From assembly GCA_947475685.1 (NCBI GenBank), contig CANJNC010000009.1:1-64000 (forward strand): a stretch of DNA of 64,000 nt. Direction: 5' to 3'. Shown in pieces: positions 1-8,642 of the stretch. Position 1 is the stretch's first letter; every line of letters begins with the position of its first letter. The notes beneath the pieces are model-generated. The model was not told the origin of the DNA. It searched no databases and saw only the letters and a program-made list of their open reading frames with translations. The DNA is from Comamonadaceae bacterium. Lineage in GTDB: Bacteria > Pseudomonadota > Gammaproteobacteria > Burkholderiales > Burkholderiaceae_C. Both the position numbers and the translations under genes were made by a program.

Positions 1-213
1 ACTAAAAAACTTACTGATGCTGTTCCGGATATAGATATTAAAATAAATAATAATGAAATTGCTTTTAATAAAAAATATCATTTTATTGAATTTAGTAAAC
101 TAAATAATATAAGTCGCGCTAAGATAACAAACGATGAGTTTTATAATGTTAATGATATTTTTGACATTAAAACCTTTTTGAGCCTTGTTGTTGAAATGAA
201 GAAACTAAGTTGA
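1..213 (+). CDS. C-terminal part of an unknown protein (5' truncated by window edge)
   Basis: An open frame runs from the first base to a TGA at 211-213 and encodes about 70 residues rich in Asn, Lys and Ile, ending in the short segment FLSLVVEMKKLS. Its start lies outside the window. The DNA is much more AT-rich than the catabolic genes that begin near 0.9 kb. I do not recognise a family. It lies on the far side of a tRNA-Asn scar, so it probably belongs to a different genomic unit from the rest of the window. Confidence 0.5.
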   Translation, partial: TKKLTDAVPDIDIKINNNEIAFNKKYHFIEFSKLNNISRAKITNDEFYNVNDIFDIKTFLSLVVEMKKLS

Positions 214-654
214 ATCAGTTTTTTCAAATCTGTTGAATATCATTTAATTTATGTTGCCGTCTTCCTGTTTTTTTGACACTTTATTGGCTCACAGCCCGTT
301 AGAGTTCTTAAGCAAGAAAGTTATGTCGAACTAAATCTTGTTTTGGATTGTAGTCGTCGTGTTGTAATCTTGATTTAAATGGGACGTAAAGCCATGGGAA
401 TAGCCCAGTCGAAATGGGAAAAAGCACAATATCTAATGCAGTCAGTGCTTCCTAAAAATGCGTATAAATTACTTGGGTATTTAAGCTTTACTCTATAGGG
501 TATTTCTATTTGCTTTTTTTATTTGCAACGTCTCTGACGTTAAAAGTTGTCAATTATTTGTCAAGAGCACTACTCAAATTAAGTTAAATGGGGTAAAGCA
601 GTGTCGTGTTAAGTCTATGATTTTATTCGGGTTTTATACTTGCCCTGAGTACTC
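214..654. other. Intergenic AT-rich stretch without a recognised gene
   Basis: About 440 bases without a convincing gene. A 39-codon frame at 379-498 (+) starts with ATG but has no clear ribosome binding site and no recognised homology, so I do not call it. A short direct repeat of TTGTCAA, 4 bases apart, lies near 548-565. No promoter or terminator is convincing. Confidence 0.4.
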
Positions 655-703
655 TGGCTCCTCGACCTGGGCTCGAACCAGGGACCTACGGATTAACAGT
701 CCG
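655..703 (-). tRNA. 3' fragment of tRNA-Asn(GTT), candidate att site
   Basis: Read on the minus strand, 703 down to 655 gives the anticodon arm (GGACTGTTAATCC, anticodon GTT), the variable region, a complete T arm (GGTTCGAGCC core), the 3' acceptor strand TCGAGGA, a discriminator base and CCA. The 5' half (acceptor 5' strand and D arm) is absent: right of 703 the sequence no longer matches a tRNA. This is a truncated gene copy of about 49 bases. Such 3' tRNA pieces are the usual leftovers of tyrosine-recombinase integration at tRNA genes. In that model the inserted DNA lies on the side of the missing 5' half, here to the right. Confidence 0.8.
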
Positions 704-879
704 AGCTGACTTCCTTAGGCCTGATGATTTCGTTTGGAAAAACTATCAATCAATATCCAATGTGAAGTTAACATCACTTGTCGCTATCGACGAAGTTAGT
801 GTTTCCTATAGTTACGTCGTATCGTAATTGTTTGATAATTGTTGTAAGAACAATGAACATCAAACACTTGGGAGATTGG

Positions 880-1845
880 ATGAAAATTTTATTCATGCTT
901 GGTGTGCTTTGCAGTTCGCTCTTGCAACCCATTGCCCATGTTCTAGCACAAGAGTACCCTACAAAGCCCGTTAAATTGGTATTGCCTTTCCCAACAGGGG
1001 GGACATTTTTTGTGGGCCAACTGTTGGCTGAGGGTCTTTCCGAGTCTTTAGGACAACCGGTTGTGATTGAGAACAAACCAGGTGCTGGGGGACTGGTTGC
1101 CATGGAGTATGCGGCCAAAGCTGCTCCAGACGGGTATACCCTATTTGTGACGTCCCCGACCTTGACCATTACACCGATCATCAAAAAAAATCTGAAGTTT
1201 GACCCCCTCAAAGATCTGACGCCCATTTCAATGGTGGCAGCCATTCCAAACGTCATGGTGGTCAATCCACAGGTCAATGCCAACACATTCAATGAATTTA
1301 TCCAGCTTGCTAGAAACTCTCCCGGCAAGTTGACCTACGGAACGGGCGGGCCTGGGGCATCCAACAATTTTGCAACTGAGCAGTTTTTATCGATTGCAAA
1401 AATTAAAGTCTTGCCCATCCCTTACCAATCTGCGTCCCATGCAGTGACCAATTTGGTAGGCGGGCAAATTGACATGGTGATTGGGGGTCTGCCGACCTCT
1501 GCACCCTTGGTGGTGGGCAAGCAGTTAAGGGCACTGGCCTTGTTCACCACACAGCGCAGTCCCTTGCTGCCAGATGTGCCCACCGTTGTAGAGCTTGGCA
1601 TGCCTGAACTCGTGACCGATACCTGGTATGGCTTATTGGCCCCCAAAGGCACAAATCCTCAAATCATTGAGCGATTGAATCGCGAGGTCACCAAAATCAT
1701 GAAAACCAATGAAACAAAAGTCAGGCTCGAAAAACAAGGCGTGACACCTCTTTGGTCAAGCACGGCTGAGTTTGCCGATTTCATTCGAAATGATTATGAA
1801 AAGTGGTCAAAATTGGCAGTGACCAACAACATGAAATTCAACTAA
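880..1845 (+). CDS. Bug/TctC-family periplasmic solute receptor
   Basis: A 321-residue receptor of the Bug (tripartite tricarboxylate transporter substrate-binding) family, which binds organic acids in the periplasm and delivers them to a TctAB-type carrier. A Sec signal peptide (about residues 1-23, ending AHVLAQ) is followed by the family opening EYPTKPVKLVLPFP. The usual GGxxD anion-contact loop reads PTGGTFFVGQ, so the conserved Asp is missing; the later A-PDGYTL element is intact. I chose the ATG at 880 because GGGAG lies 7 bases upstream and it opens the signal peptide; an in-frame ATG at 853 is possible. It heads a co-directional run with the cupin and ThDP-enzyme genes, so its ligand is probably their substrate. 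Confidence 0.9.
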   Translation: MKILFMLGVLCSSLLQPIAHVLAQEYPTKPVKLVLPFPTGGTFFVGQLLAEGLSESLGQPVVIENKPGAGGLVAMEYAAKAAPDGYTLFVTSPTLTITPIIKKNLKFDPLKDLTPISMVAAIPNVMVVNPQVNANTFNEFIQLARNSPGKLTYGTGGPGASNNFATEQFLSIAKIKVLPIPYQSASHAVTNLVGGQIDMVIGGLPTSAPLVVGKQLRALALFTTQRSPLLPDVPTVVELGMPELVTDTWYGLLAPKGTNPQIIERLNREVTKIMKTNETKVRLEKQGVTPLWSSTAEFADFIRNDYEKWSKLAVTNNMKFN

Positions 1846-1855
1846 GGAAGAAGAA

Positions 1856-2458
1856 ATGAAAACCATATGCCCAACACAAGAGGAAATGAAATCAAGAATA
1901 GCCAGGTTCAATGAGCTCAAGCCTAGAGCCAGCAATTGGGAAAAGGATTTGGGTATACCCATGGATGTCTTGAGAATGTTCAATCCCAAGGCCAATTATG
2001 TTTTGATGGCGCCTGCCAATATGCCTGGACGATTGTCAAACAATCCAGCCATAGAGGATGGTGATAAAGGGGATATCAGAATTGGCATCGCTTTGGCAGA
2101 AGCTGGAGACGGTCCGGGTTTGCATGTGCATTGGAAAACCACGGAAACATTCATGGCTTTAAGTGGACAGTGGAAAATTCGTTGGGGCGATGATGGGCAG
2201 GAGCACATCATTTTGAACCCCTTTGACATGATTTCGATGCCGCCCAAAGTCGCTCGTCAGTTCATCAATGTATCGGACAAAGACGCCCATTTACTCGTCA
2301 TCATTCAAGGTAAAAAAGAAGATTTCAACGATGTGGGTCGCTTGCCGCAAGCAGCGGACCCCATTGTTGCAAAGTATGGACACGAGATGATCGAAAAACT
2401 GGAAGCCAATGGTTGGAAGTTTTCGCTTGATGCCAATTCTGGCACAGAGAAAGTCTGA
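1856..2458 (+). CDS. Cupin-domain protein
   Basis: A 200-residue protein with one cupin barrel in its centre. Residues near 95-110 carry the first cupin motif (G-HVHWKTTETFMALSG, with His, His and Glu as likely metal ligands), and the second motif is the stretch DMISMPPKVARQFIN, in which the usual His is not obvious. The N-terminal 60 residues and C-terminal 40 residues are helical extensions. It starts 10 bases after the Bug gene stop and ends 5 bases before the ThDP enzyme, so all three are probably co-transcribed. Cupins of this size can be dioxygenases, isomerases or ligand sensors; the sequence does not decide. Confidence 0.8.
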   Translation: MKTICPTQEEMKSRIARFNELKPRASNWEKDLGIPMDVLRMFNPKANYVLMAPANMPGRLSNNPAIEDGDKGDIRIGIALAEAGDGPGLHVHWKTTETFMALSGQWKIRWGDDGQEHIILNPFDMISMPPKVARQFINVSDKDAHLLVIIQGKKEDFNDVGRLPQAADPIVAKYGHEMIEKLEANGWKFSLDANSGTEKV

Positions 2459-2463
2459 TTAAC

Positions 2464-4140
2464 ATGTCAATGACGGGTGGTCTGTACTTGGCTCAGGTGT
2501 TGAAAGCTCACGGGGTTGATCATGTTTTTTTCATGGATGCAATTCTTCGTCGCTCTTTGATTGAGATGGAGCACTTGGGAATTCGACGTATCTTGACACA
2601 TTCAGAAAAAGCCGCTGCCTACATGGCCGATGGGTATGCCAGAGCGGGCTACAAGCCTGGTGTCTGTATGGCGCAATCGGTGGGGGCAGCCAATTTAGCC
2701 TCGGGTCTTCAAGACGCTTTCCTAGGTCATTCGCCCGTGATTGCCTTGACGGGCAGGCAAGCCGCAGTGAACCAATATCGAAACGCCTATCAAGAGATTT
2801 CGCACCAACCCTTGTTTCAATCCGTGACTCGATTTTCTGGTCGGGTTGATGAAATCTCTCAATTGCCACACTTGATCAGAACGGCGTTTAGGGAGGCCAT
2901 GTGTGGCTCACCCAGACCCGTGCATCTGGATATTGCAGGCCATACGGGAGACTTGATTGGTGCACAGCACATCGATTCGGCTCCATCTGTGGACTCTATA
3001 TTTAGCTCATACACACCTTTTAGGCCAAGGCCCGCTAAAGAGGATTTGGTCTTTGTTCAAGAGGCGCTCAAACTCAGTCATCGACCTGTACTGGTGGTTG
3101 ACAAAGGTGCAATGGAGAGCAGAGCACAAAGGGAGATTGAAGCCTTTGCAAATGCGGCCAATGTGGCTGTTGTCGCCTCTTTGGATGCCAAAGCCGTCTT
3201 GATTGAATCGAATGCTTGGTTTGCAGGCGTTGCGGGAACGTACTCGAGATCGTGTGCAAATGAAATCCTGGCTCAATCGGATTTGGTGATCTTTGCAGGC
3301 AGTGACACGGGAGACCAGATGACTGCGGGCTGGACGCTTCCTGCCCGTGGCACTCAAGTCATCCAAATTGACATTGACCCATTTGAGCTTGGGCGCAATT
3401 TTGAAAATGCCAAGTTGATCCATGGCGATGTTCGTGAAACTTTATCTGAATTGATGCTGATGGACATCCATACCAAGCGAGCGCCATGGTTGGAAACCAT
3501 TCAAAAGGCCATTGAAAACTGGCGAATCCATGCTGAAAAACATTGGACAGACGACTCCGTGCCCATCAAGCCAGCGCATTTATGCCATCAACTGTCAAAT
3601 TTTTTGCCAAAGGATGCGATGGTTGTTGCCGACACGGGTTACTCGTCTGAATGGTCGGGAACGATGATAGAGATGAAATACCCTGAACAAAGGTATCTTC
3701 GCGCTGCTGGATCTTTGGGCTGGGCGTTCCCAGCTGCATTGGGTGCCAAATGCGCCCGCCCCGATACCCCTGTTTTTTGTTTCACCGGAGATGGCGGCTT
3801 CATGTATCACCAGTCTGAGTTGGAAACGGCAAGGCGCTGGGGGATCAAAACCATCACCGTCATCAACAACAACAGTCAATTGGCTCAAGGTGCGCCCAAC
3901 ATCCATGCAGTGTACAAAGACCGATCTGAAACGGGTCAAAAGGATATTCATGTTTATAGGGATACCAATTTTGCGGATTTGGCAAAAGTGTTTGATTGCG
4001 AAGGTATCCGAGTTGAGCATCCCGCAGAAATTGCGTCTGCCATCAAGAGGGCTTTAATGAGCGATAAACCCGTGGTCATTGATGTGGTGACCGATCCGAG
4101 TGCGAGGCCCATGTCTGGCGCACCAAGAAGAGCAACATAA
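2464..4140 (+). CDS. Thiamine diphosphate-dependent enzyme, acetolactate synthase/decarboxylase superfamily
   Basis: 558 residues with the three-domain IlvB/benzoylformate-decarboxylase layout. The N-terminal pyrimidine-binding domain has the activating Glu at residue 48 (HSEKAAAYMADGYAR). The central domain is the FAD/nucleotide-type fold. The C-terminal pyrophosphate domain has the GDGG motif at about 442-445 and NNN about 25 residues later, which bind Mg and ThDP. Family members decarboxylate or ligate 2-oxoacids in the cytoplasm. Placement between a cupin, an esterase-like hydrolase and an aromatic hydroxylase suggests decarboxylation of an aromatic or ring-cleavage 2-oxoacid rather than branched-chain amino acid synthesis; there is no regulatory subunit gene beside it. 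Confidence 0.85.
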   Translation: MSMTGGLYLAQVLKAHGVDHVFFMDAILRRSLIEMEHLGIRRILTHSEKAAAYMADGYARAGYKPGVCMAQSVGAANLASGLQDAFLGHSPVIALTGRQAAVNQYRNAYQEISHQPLFQSVTRFSGRVDEISQLPHLIRTAFREAMCGSPRPVHLDIAGHTGDLIGAQHIDSAPSVDSIFSSYTPFRPRPAKEDLVFVQEALKLSHRPVLVVDKGAMESRAQREIEAFANAANVAVVASLDAKAVLIESNAWFAGVAGTYSRSCANEILAQSDLVIFAGSDTGDQMTAGWTLPARGTQVIQIDIDPFELGRNFENAKLIHGDVRETLSELMLMDIHTKRAPWLETIQKAIENWRIHAEKHWTDDSVPIKPAHLCHQLSNFLPKDAMVVADTGYSSEWSGTMIEMKYPEQRYLRAAGSLGWAFPAALGAKCARPDTPVFCFTGDGGFMYHQSELETARRWGIKTITVINNNSQLAQGAPNIHAVYKDRSETGQKDIHVYRDTNFADLAKVFDCEGIRVEHPAEIASAIKRALMSDKPVVIDVVTDPSARPMSGAPRRAT

Positions 4141-4152
4141 TCCCCTGTCTTG

Positions 4153-5052
4153 ATGTTTAAAACCTTTCAAGAAGCGCAAGCCTTCCACAAAAAATTGGGG
4201 CTTGACCCCGGGGACCCCTTGTCAATGCCCATTCAAGAAGCCAGGGAAAAACAAAATCTATATTTCGACTCTTTGAAAGGCGTTTTGCCAAGCGCCTTAA
4301 AAATCATAGATCTTTATGTAGAAGGCCAGGAAGGCCCCATCCCTGTTCGACTGACGTATCCCTTGGGGCCAGGTCCTTTTCATTGTGTGATTTTTATAAG
4401 AGGTGCGGGTTGGTGGGCCGGTGGGTTGGACTCGCATTCCCAGACAACGACAACCCTTGCCGATTTATCTTCGTGTGTGGTCTGTGCCATTGATTACTAC
4501 AAGACGCCTGAGTATTGCTATCCCACGCAAGTCAACCAAGTCATGGAAGTTTTAAGCCATCTCTGCACCCATCAAGCACAGTATCAAATCCAAGGAAAGC
4601 CCATACTTTTTGGAGAGTCTGCGGGGTCGACGATTGCGCTTTCCGTTGCTCAGAAATTAAGAGACTTGAAAGACGATGCACTCCACGGTTTAGTTTTGTT
4701 TTACTGCAATGCAGATGGATTTAAGCCTTCAGCCAGAAAGTATTCTCAGTGGGTCTGGGAGCAGTATATTGGCAAAGGGCGTCCTATGAATGACAATGGC
4801 GCCGTGCCTTTGCAAGAGGATTTAAACAATTTACCCCCTATTTGGTTGGCAGTGGGGGAGGATGACCCATTGATTGCAGACACACAAAAACTTTTCAATC
4901 AATTGAGCGCTTTGGGTGCAACTCCACAGCTGTGCGTCATTCCTCAATTGCCCCATGGTTTCTTGATGTGGACAGCAAGCCTTGAGCCTGCCTTAAAAGC
5001 CCTCGAAAAAGCCTCTCATGCAATCAAAAGCTGGTTTAAAAAAAGAGCCTAA
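4153..5052 (+). CDS. Alpha/beta hydrolase (HSL/esterase-like)
   Basis: 299 residues. The nucleophile elbow is GESAG with Ser156; the acid is Asp237 or Asp238 in GEDDP and the base is His268 in PHGF. The oxyanion motif of this family, normally HGGG, is altered to RGAGWWAGG around residue 80. The ATG at 4153 is preferred to an in-frame TTG at 4150. It follows the ThDP enzyme by 12 bases, so it is likely in the same operon. Probable role: hydrolysis of an ester, lactone or C-C bond in the same pathway; the altered oxyanion loop makes the substrate unpredictable. Confidence 0.85.
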   Translation: MFKTFQEAQAFHKKLGLDPGDPLSMPIQEAREKQNLYFDSLKGVLPSALKIIDLYVEGQEGPIPVRLTYPLGPGPFHCVIFIRGAGWWAGGLDSHSQTTTTLADLSSCVVCAIDYYKTPEYCYPTQVNQVMEVLSHLCTHQAQYQIQGKPILFGESAGSTIALSVAQKLRDLKDDALHGLVLFYCNADGFKPSARKYSQWVWEQYIGKGRPMNDNGAVPLQEDLNNLPPIWLAVGEDDPLIADTQKLFNQLSALGATPQLCVIPQLPHGFLMWTASLEPALKALEKASHAIKSWFKKRA

Positions 5053-5111
5053 ATTTTCACAGCTCAAATTCATTCCTTTAATTTAAGTGACTTTCTATTG
5101 AAGGTGTAAAA

Positions 5112-6986
5112 ATGAAATACGAACAAAGCGCGAAAAGCGATCCCTTTGGCTTCCCACAGGAGATGAGTCACAAATCGATTGTTCACCCGGTCATCATTGT
5201 TGGAGCCGGTCCCATTGGTTTGACCTTAGCGCTTACCTTACAAAAAACAGGCGTTGACTGTGTGTTGATTGAAGACGATCACCAAGTCTGTGAGGGCAGT
5301 CGAGCCATTGGGATGTCAAGGCGAACATTGGAGATATGGGATGCTTTGGGTGCGGTTGATGAAATCATTGAAAAGGGACTGGATTGGAAAGGGGGGAGAA
5401 GTTTTTACAAGGATCAAGAAATTTTAAATTTCGAGATGGCTGACGATCCTCGCGTGATGTATCGCCCAATGTTTAATATTCAGCAGTCTTACACCGAGCA
5501 ATTCTTGGTCAATCAAGTCAATCAAAGTCCACACATCGATTTGCGCTGGCAAAGTAAGCTCCTAGCCCTGGAGCGAGAAGGATCCGTGATGGAGTTGAGT
5601 ATCGATACCCCAAACGGTGTCTATCAAGCGTCATCTCAGTATGTTGTGGCTTGTGATGGCGCCAAGAGTTCTGTGAGGTCTCTCCTCGGTTTGAATCTCA
5701 ATGGCACATCCTATGAGGCAACTTACATCATTGTTGATATCAAATTAAAAACAGATTCCATCATTGAGAGACGCTGTTGGTTTGATTCACCTTCAAATCC
5801 AGGACTGACGGTTTTGATGCACGGTCAACCCGATGGGATTTGGCGTTTGGATTACCAATTGGGAGAGAGTGAGGACTTGGCGCAGGCTTTGAAGCTTGAA
5901 AATATCCATCTCAAAATCAAAGCGCATCTAGACTTCATTGGTGAAAGGGGGAAGTGGGAATTGCTGTGGTTCAGCCCCTACAAGGTCCATAGTCGCGCAC
6001 TTGATACATTCAATCATGGGAGAGTTTTGTTTGCGGGCGATGCTGCCCATTTGATGCCTATCTTTGGAATTCGGGGCTTGAATTCTGGCGTTGAGGATGC
6101 TTGGAATTTAGGTTGGAAGCTTTCATCTGTGATCTTTGGGCAGTCACCTGAGAGCTTATTGGATGCATACTCTTTAGAGAGAAAAAGAGTGTTCCTAGAA
6201 AATGCTGCCCTGGCCAATAGGAATGCTTTGTTCATGACGCCTCCCAATTCCGGTATTCGGGTTCTGAGAGATGCGGTCCTGTCCTTGGCCTTGGGCGCCA
6301 CAGATGTAGAGGATATTTTGAATCCCAAGCAAGCGACCTATGTCCCCTTGCGCGATTCTCCCTTGAATACGCCTGAGGTCGAGCACTGGGATGGTGGGCC
6401 AAAAGTGGGGGAGGTCATTCCAGATGTGTTGCTTATAAAAAGCCACAACGCCCATGACACCCATTTGCAAAAGCTTGTGAAGTTGAAGACTTGTGGCTTT
6501 TATTTCTTAGCGCATGAGATGGACAAAAGAGCTTTGTCTGATTTGGCGATTTTGAGGACATTTGAAAACATTGATCTGATTGTCATCTCAAAAGCACCGG
6601 TGAGTGTTCAGCATGCAGTTCAAGTGACGCATCCCGATTTGCATCAAATTTTCTCTGCTGAAGACGGGGGTTTTTACTTAATTCGACCCGATCATCACAT
6701 CGCGGGCAGATGGAAAAAATTAGATGCGGCCATGGTAGAAACTGCCCTGCAAAAATTAAAGGGGCTTGCCTTGCAGGGGAAAACCCTAGGCCATTTCGAA
6801 TCTATCGATGTACCCTATACGGTGCCTGAACAAATCTATCGACTTCTTGGCAATGCAATGGATCGCATTGATGACAAAAACAAAATGTTGATGCTCATGA
6901 AGTTGTGCTTGATCCAATCTCTAGAGCATGCAAGTGTTGAAAAGTTTGAATTGGATTTAGAGGCTGCGTTGAAGAATATTGTTTAA
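5112..6986 (+). CDS. FAD-dependent aromatic-ring hydroxylase (PheA/TfdB/MhpA type)
   Basis: 624 residues, the usual length for class A flavoprotein monooxygenases with a C-terminal thioredoxin-like domain. The Rossmann motif GAGPIG starts at residue 31, the middle DG motif reads YVVACDGAKSSVR, and the FAD-ribityl motif GRVLFAGDAAH has Asp310. The last 180 residues match the thioredoxin-like tail in position. The enzyme would use NAD(P)H and O2 to hydroxylate a phenolic substrate in the cytoplasm. AAGGTG lies just upstream of the ATG. Its place after the ThDP enzyme and hydrolase and before another Bug gene supports an aromatic catabolic operon. Confidence 0.88.
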   Translation: MKYEQSAKSDPFGFPQEMSHKSIVHPVIIVGAGPIGLTLALTLQKTGVDCVLIEDDHQVCEGSRAIGMSRRTLEIWDALGAVDEIIEKGLDWKGGRSFYKDQEILNFEMADDPRVMYRPMFNIQQSYTEQFLVNQVNQSPHIDLRWQSKLLALEREGSVMELSIDTPNGVYQASSQYVVACDGAKSSVRSLLGLNLNGTSYEATYIIVDIKLKTDSIIERRCWFDSPSNPGLTVLMHGQPDGIWRLDYQLGESEDLAQALKLENIHLKIKAHLDFIGERGKWELLWFSPYKVHSRALDTFNHGRVLFAGDAAHLMPIFGIRGLNSGVEDAWNLGWKLSSVIFGQSPESLLDAYSLERKRVFLENAALANRNALFMTPPNSGIRVLRDAVLSLALGATDVEDILNPKQATYVPLRDSPLNTPEVEHWDGGPKVGEVIPDVLLIKSHNAHDTHLQKLVKLKTCGFYFLAHEMDKRALSDLAILRTFENIDLIVISKAPVSVQHAVQVTHPDLHQIFSAEDGGFYLIRPDHHIAGRWKKLDAAMVETALQKLKGLALQGKTLGHFESIDVPYTVPEQIYRLLGNAMDRIDDKNKMLMLMKLCLIQSLEHASVEKFELDLEAALKNIV

Positions 6987-7061
6987 GGGCCCGATCGGAT
7001 GGGTGGAGTGGGTGTCGTTTCAATTTGACGCACAAATTTTGAACTCTGTTAAAGGAATATC

Positions 7062-8039
7062 ATGAAAAATCGTAGAAAAGTTTTATCCTATTTAGGCGCT
7101 ACGTCACTGCTTCCTTTGGTTGGAGAGGCGAGAGCCGATAATTACCCAAGCAAGTCGATTCGATTGATCGTGCCCTATCCTCCCGGGGGCGGCTCGGATA
7201 CGTTTGCGCGCGTGATTGCGCCTAAATTGTCTGAGGCCTTGGGCCAACAATTCATCGTGGACAACCGCCCTGGGGCTGCGACCATCATTGGAGCGGAGTT
7301 TGTGGCCAAGTCGCCTGCAGATGGTTACACCTTGCTTTTAGGTGACAATTCAACGTACGCTGTCAATTCAAGTTTGTATAAAAAGTTGCCATATTCACCC
7401 TTGCTTGATTTTGCGCCTATCAGCTTGACTGCAAAATTCTCACTCGTTTTGGTGGTCAACCCATCCATGCCAGTCAACAAGTTGTCTGAGTTCGTGGCCT
7501 ATGCCAAATCGAGGCCCAAACAAATTAACTTTGCAAGTCCAGGTGCGGGTTCTCCTCACCATTTGGCCATGGAGCTTTTTGCTGATCGGGCAGGGATTCA
7601 AGTGACCCATGTGCCCTATAAAGGAGGCGCGCCTGCTGCACAAGATTTGTTGGCCGGTGTCATACCTGCCATGGTGCTGGATTATGCAACCGCTTCCCAA
7701 CACATTCAAACGGGTAAATTAAGAGCCATTGCGGCCCTCAGTGACAAGCGCTTGGACCAATTAAAAGAATTGCCAACCATTGCAGAAAGTGGTTATCCAG
7801 GCTTTGAGGCATGGGCCTGGCAAGGGATTGTGGTGCCGGCTAAAACACCTGATGAGATCGTCCAACGCTTGAATGCTGAATTGGTCAAGGTTGCACAAGA
7901 CAAAGATGTTCAAACCAGGATTGTGGAAATTGGGGGTGAATTCAAGTCCAGTTCACCATCGGCCATGATGAGTTACATGCGCAGCGAGACCGACAAATGG
8001 GCAAAAATCATCAAAGAGGCCAATATCTCAATCGAGTAA
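7062..8039 (+). CDS. Bug/TctC-family receptor with twin-arginine-like signal
   Basis: 325 residues. The N-terminus (NRRKVLSYLG followed by a short hydrophobic core and ARA) looks like a Tat signal rather than a plain Sec signal, which is uncommon for this family. The ligand loop PYPPGGGSDTFAR with its conserved Asp is intact, as is SPADGYTLLLGDN. AAAGGA lies 7 bases before the ATG. It shares the arrangement and many motifs of the receptor at 8643 (for example the HHLAMELFA and HVPYKG region), so the two flanking DoxX are probably duplicates with related ligands. Confidence 0.92.
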   Translation: MKNRRKVLSYLGATSLLPLVGEARADNYPSKSIRLIVPYPPGGGSDTFARVIAPKLSEALGQQFIVDNRPGAATIIGAEFVAKSPADGYTLLLGDNSTYAVNSSLYKKLPYSPLLDFAPISLTAKFSLVLVVNPSMPVNKLSEFVAYAKSRPKQINFASPGAGSPHHLAMELFADRAGIQVTHVPYKGGAPAAQDLLAGVIPAMVLDYATASQHIQTGKLRAIAALSDKRLDQLKELPTIAESGYPGFEAWAWQGIVVPAKTPDEIVQRLNAELVKVAQDKDVQTRIVEIGGEFKSSSPSAMMSYMRSETDKWAKIIKEANISIE

Positions 8040-8135
8040 GTCCGTTAATTTTGTTCATCGTAAACCCTTGTGCCTTCATGGTAATTATTCACATAAACTG
8101 AGTTGGCCGTCGTAACTTTTTAAATGGAATACAAC

Positions 8136-8570
8136 ATGTCAGAACAAACTTTAGAGTCCCCTAAGAATTTCGAAGAAAAATTATTTTTGGTAGGCAGAAT
8201 TTTAATGAGCCTATTGTTTTTTGTGCCAGCCTATAGGAAAGCGTCTTCGATCGATGGCACGATTGCTTATTTTGGGAAATTGGGCTTGCCCTTTCCAGAG
8301 ATCACTGTGTATGTGGTCGTTGCATTTGAATTTATTGTAGCAATTTGTTTCTTGCTTGGCTGGCGTATCAAGTTGGTCGCCTATTTGATGGCAGCGTTCT
8401 CCATTGCAGCTGGATTGATTGCCCATCAATTTTGGAGTGTTGATCCAGCACAACTGGGCAATCAATTGAACCACTTGTTGAAAAATGGTGCCGTCGCCGG
8501 TGGCTTTATCATGGCCGCTTTACTGGCCGATCGATTCTCGAATGCACCTGCTGAAGAACATAACGATTGA
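8136..8570 (+). CDS. DoxX-family membrane protein
   Basis: 144 residues with four predicted membrane segments (approximately residues 16-35, 55-80, 84-105 and 118-137) and the DoxX-type opening F-RILMSLLFFVPAYRK. DoxX proteins are small inner-membrane proteins of poorly defined function, often next to aromatic-degradation or redox genes. I prefer the ATG at 8136, which has GGA about 8 bases upstream, over an in-frame ATG at 8124 with none. It sits between two closely similar Bug genes. The segment lengths are estimated by eye. Confidence 0.75.
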   Translation: MSEQTLESPKNFEEKLFLVGRILMSLLFFVPAYRKASSIDGTIAYFGKLGLPFPEITVYVVVAFEFIVAICFLLGWRIKLVAYLMAAFSIAAGLIAHQFWSVDPAQLGNQLNHLLKNGAVAGGFIMAALLADRFSNAPAEEHND

Positions 8571-8586
8571 GCATTGTTTTTTTTAA

Positions 8587-8614
8587 CGCATCTTTTGATG
8601 GATCAAAAGATGTG
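8587..8614. repeat. Perfect stem-loop between doxX-like gene and Bug gene
   Basis: CATCTTTTGAT at 8589-8599 pairs with ATCAAAAGATG at 8602-8612; adding one C-G and one G-T pair gives a stem of up to 13 bp with only two central bases. It is preceded by a T8 run and followed by TTCTTC. It could be a weak terminator for the preceding operon, a processing site, or a dimeric-repressor operator for the Bug gene 28 bases downstream. Confidence 0.55.
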
Positions 8615-8642
8615 TTCTTCAACTATGCGAAGGTAGAAAAAA

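Noticed and set aside
379-498. 39-codon frame beginning MGRKAMGIAQSKW
   Set aside because: Too short, without a ribosome site or recognised similarity; possible remnant of something larger but not supportable.
655-703. Functional tRNA-Asn gene
   Set aside because: The acceptor 5' strand and D arm are missing, so it cannot fold as a complete tRNA.
774-1328. Minus-strand open frame opposite the first Bug gene
   Set aside because: No ribosome site or motif, and it overlaps the receptor's conserved coding sequence.
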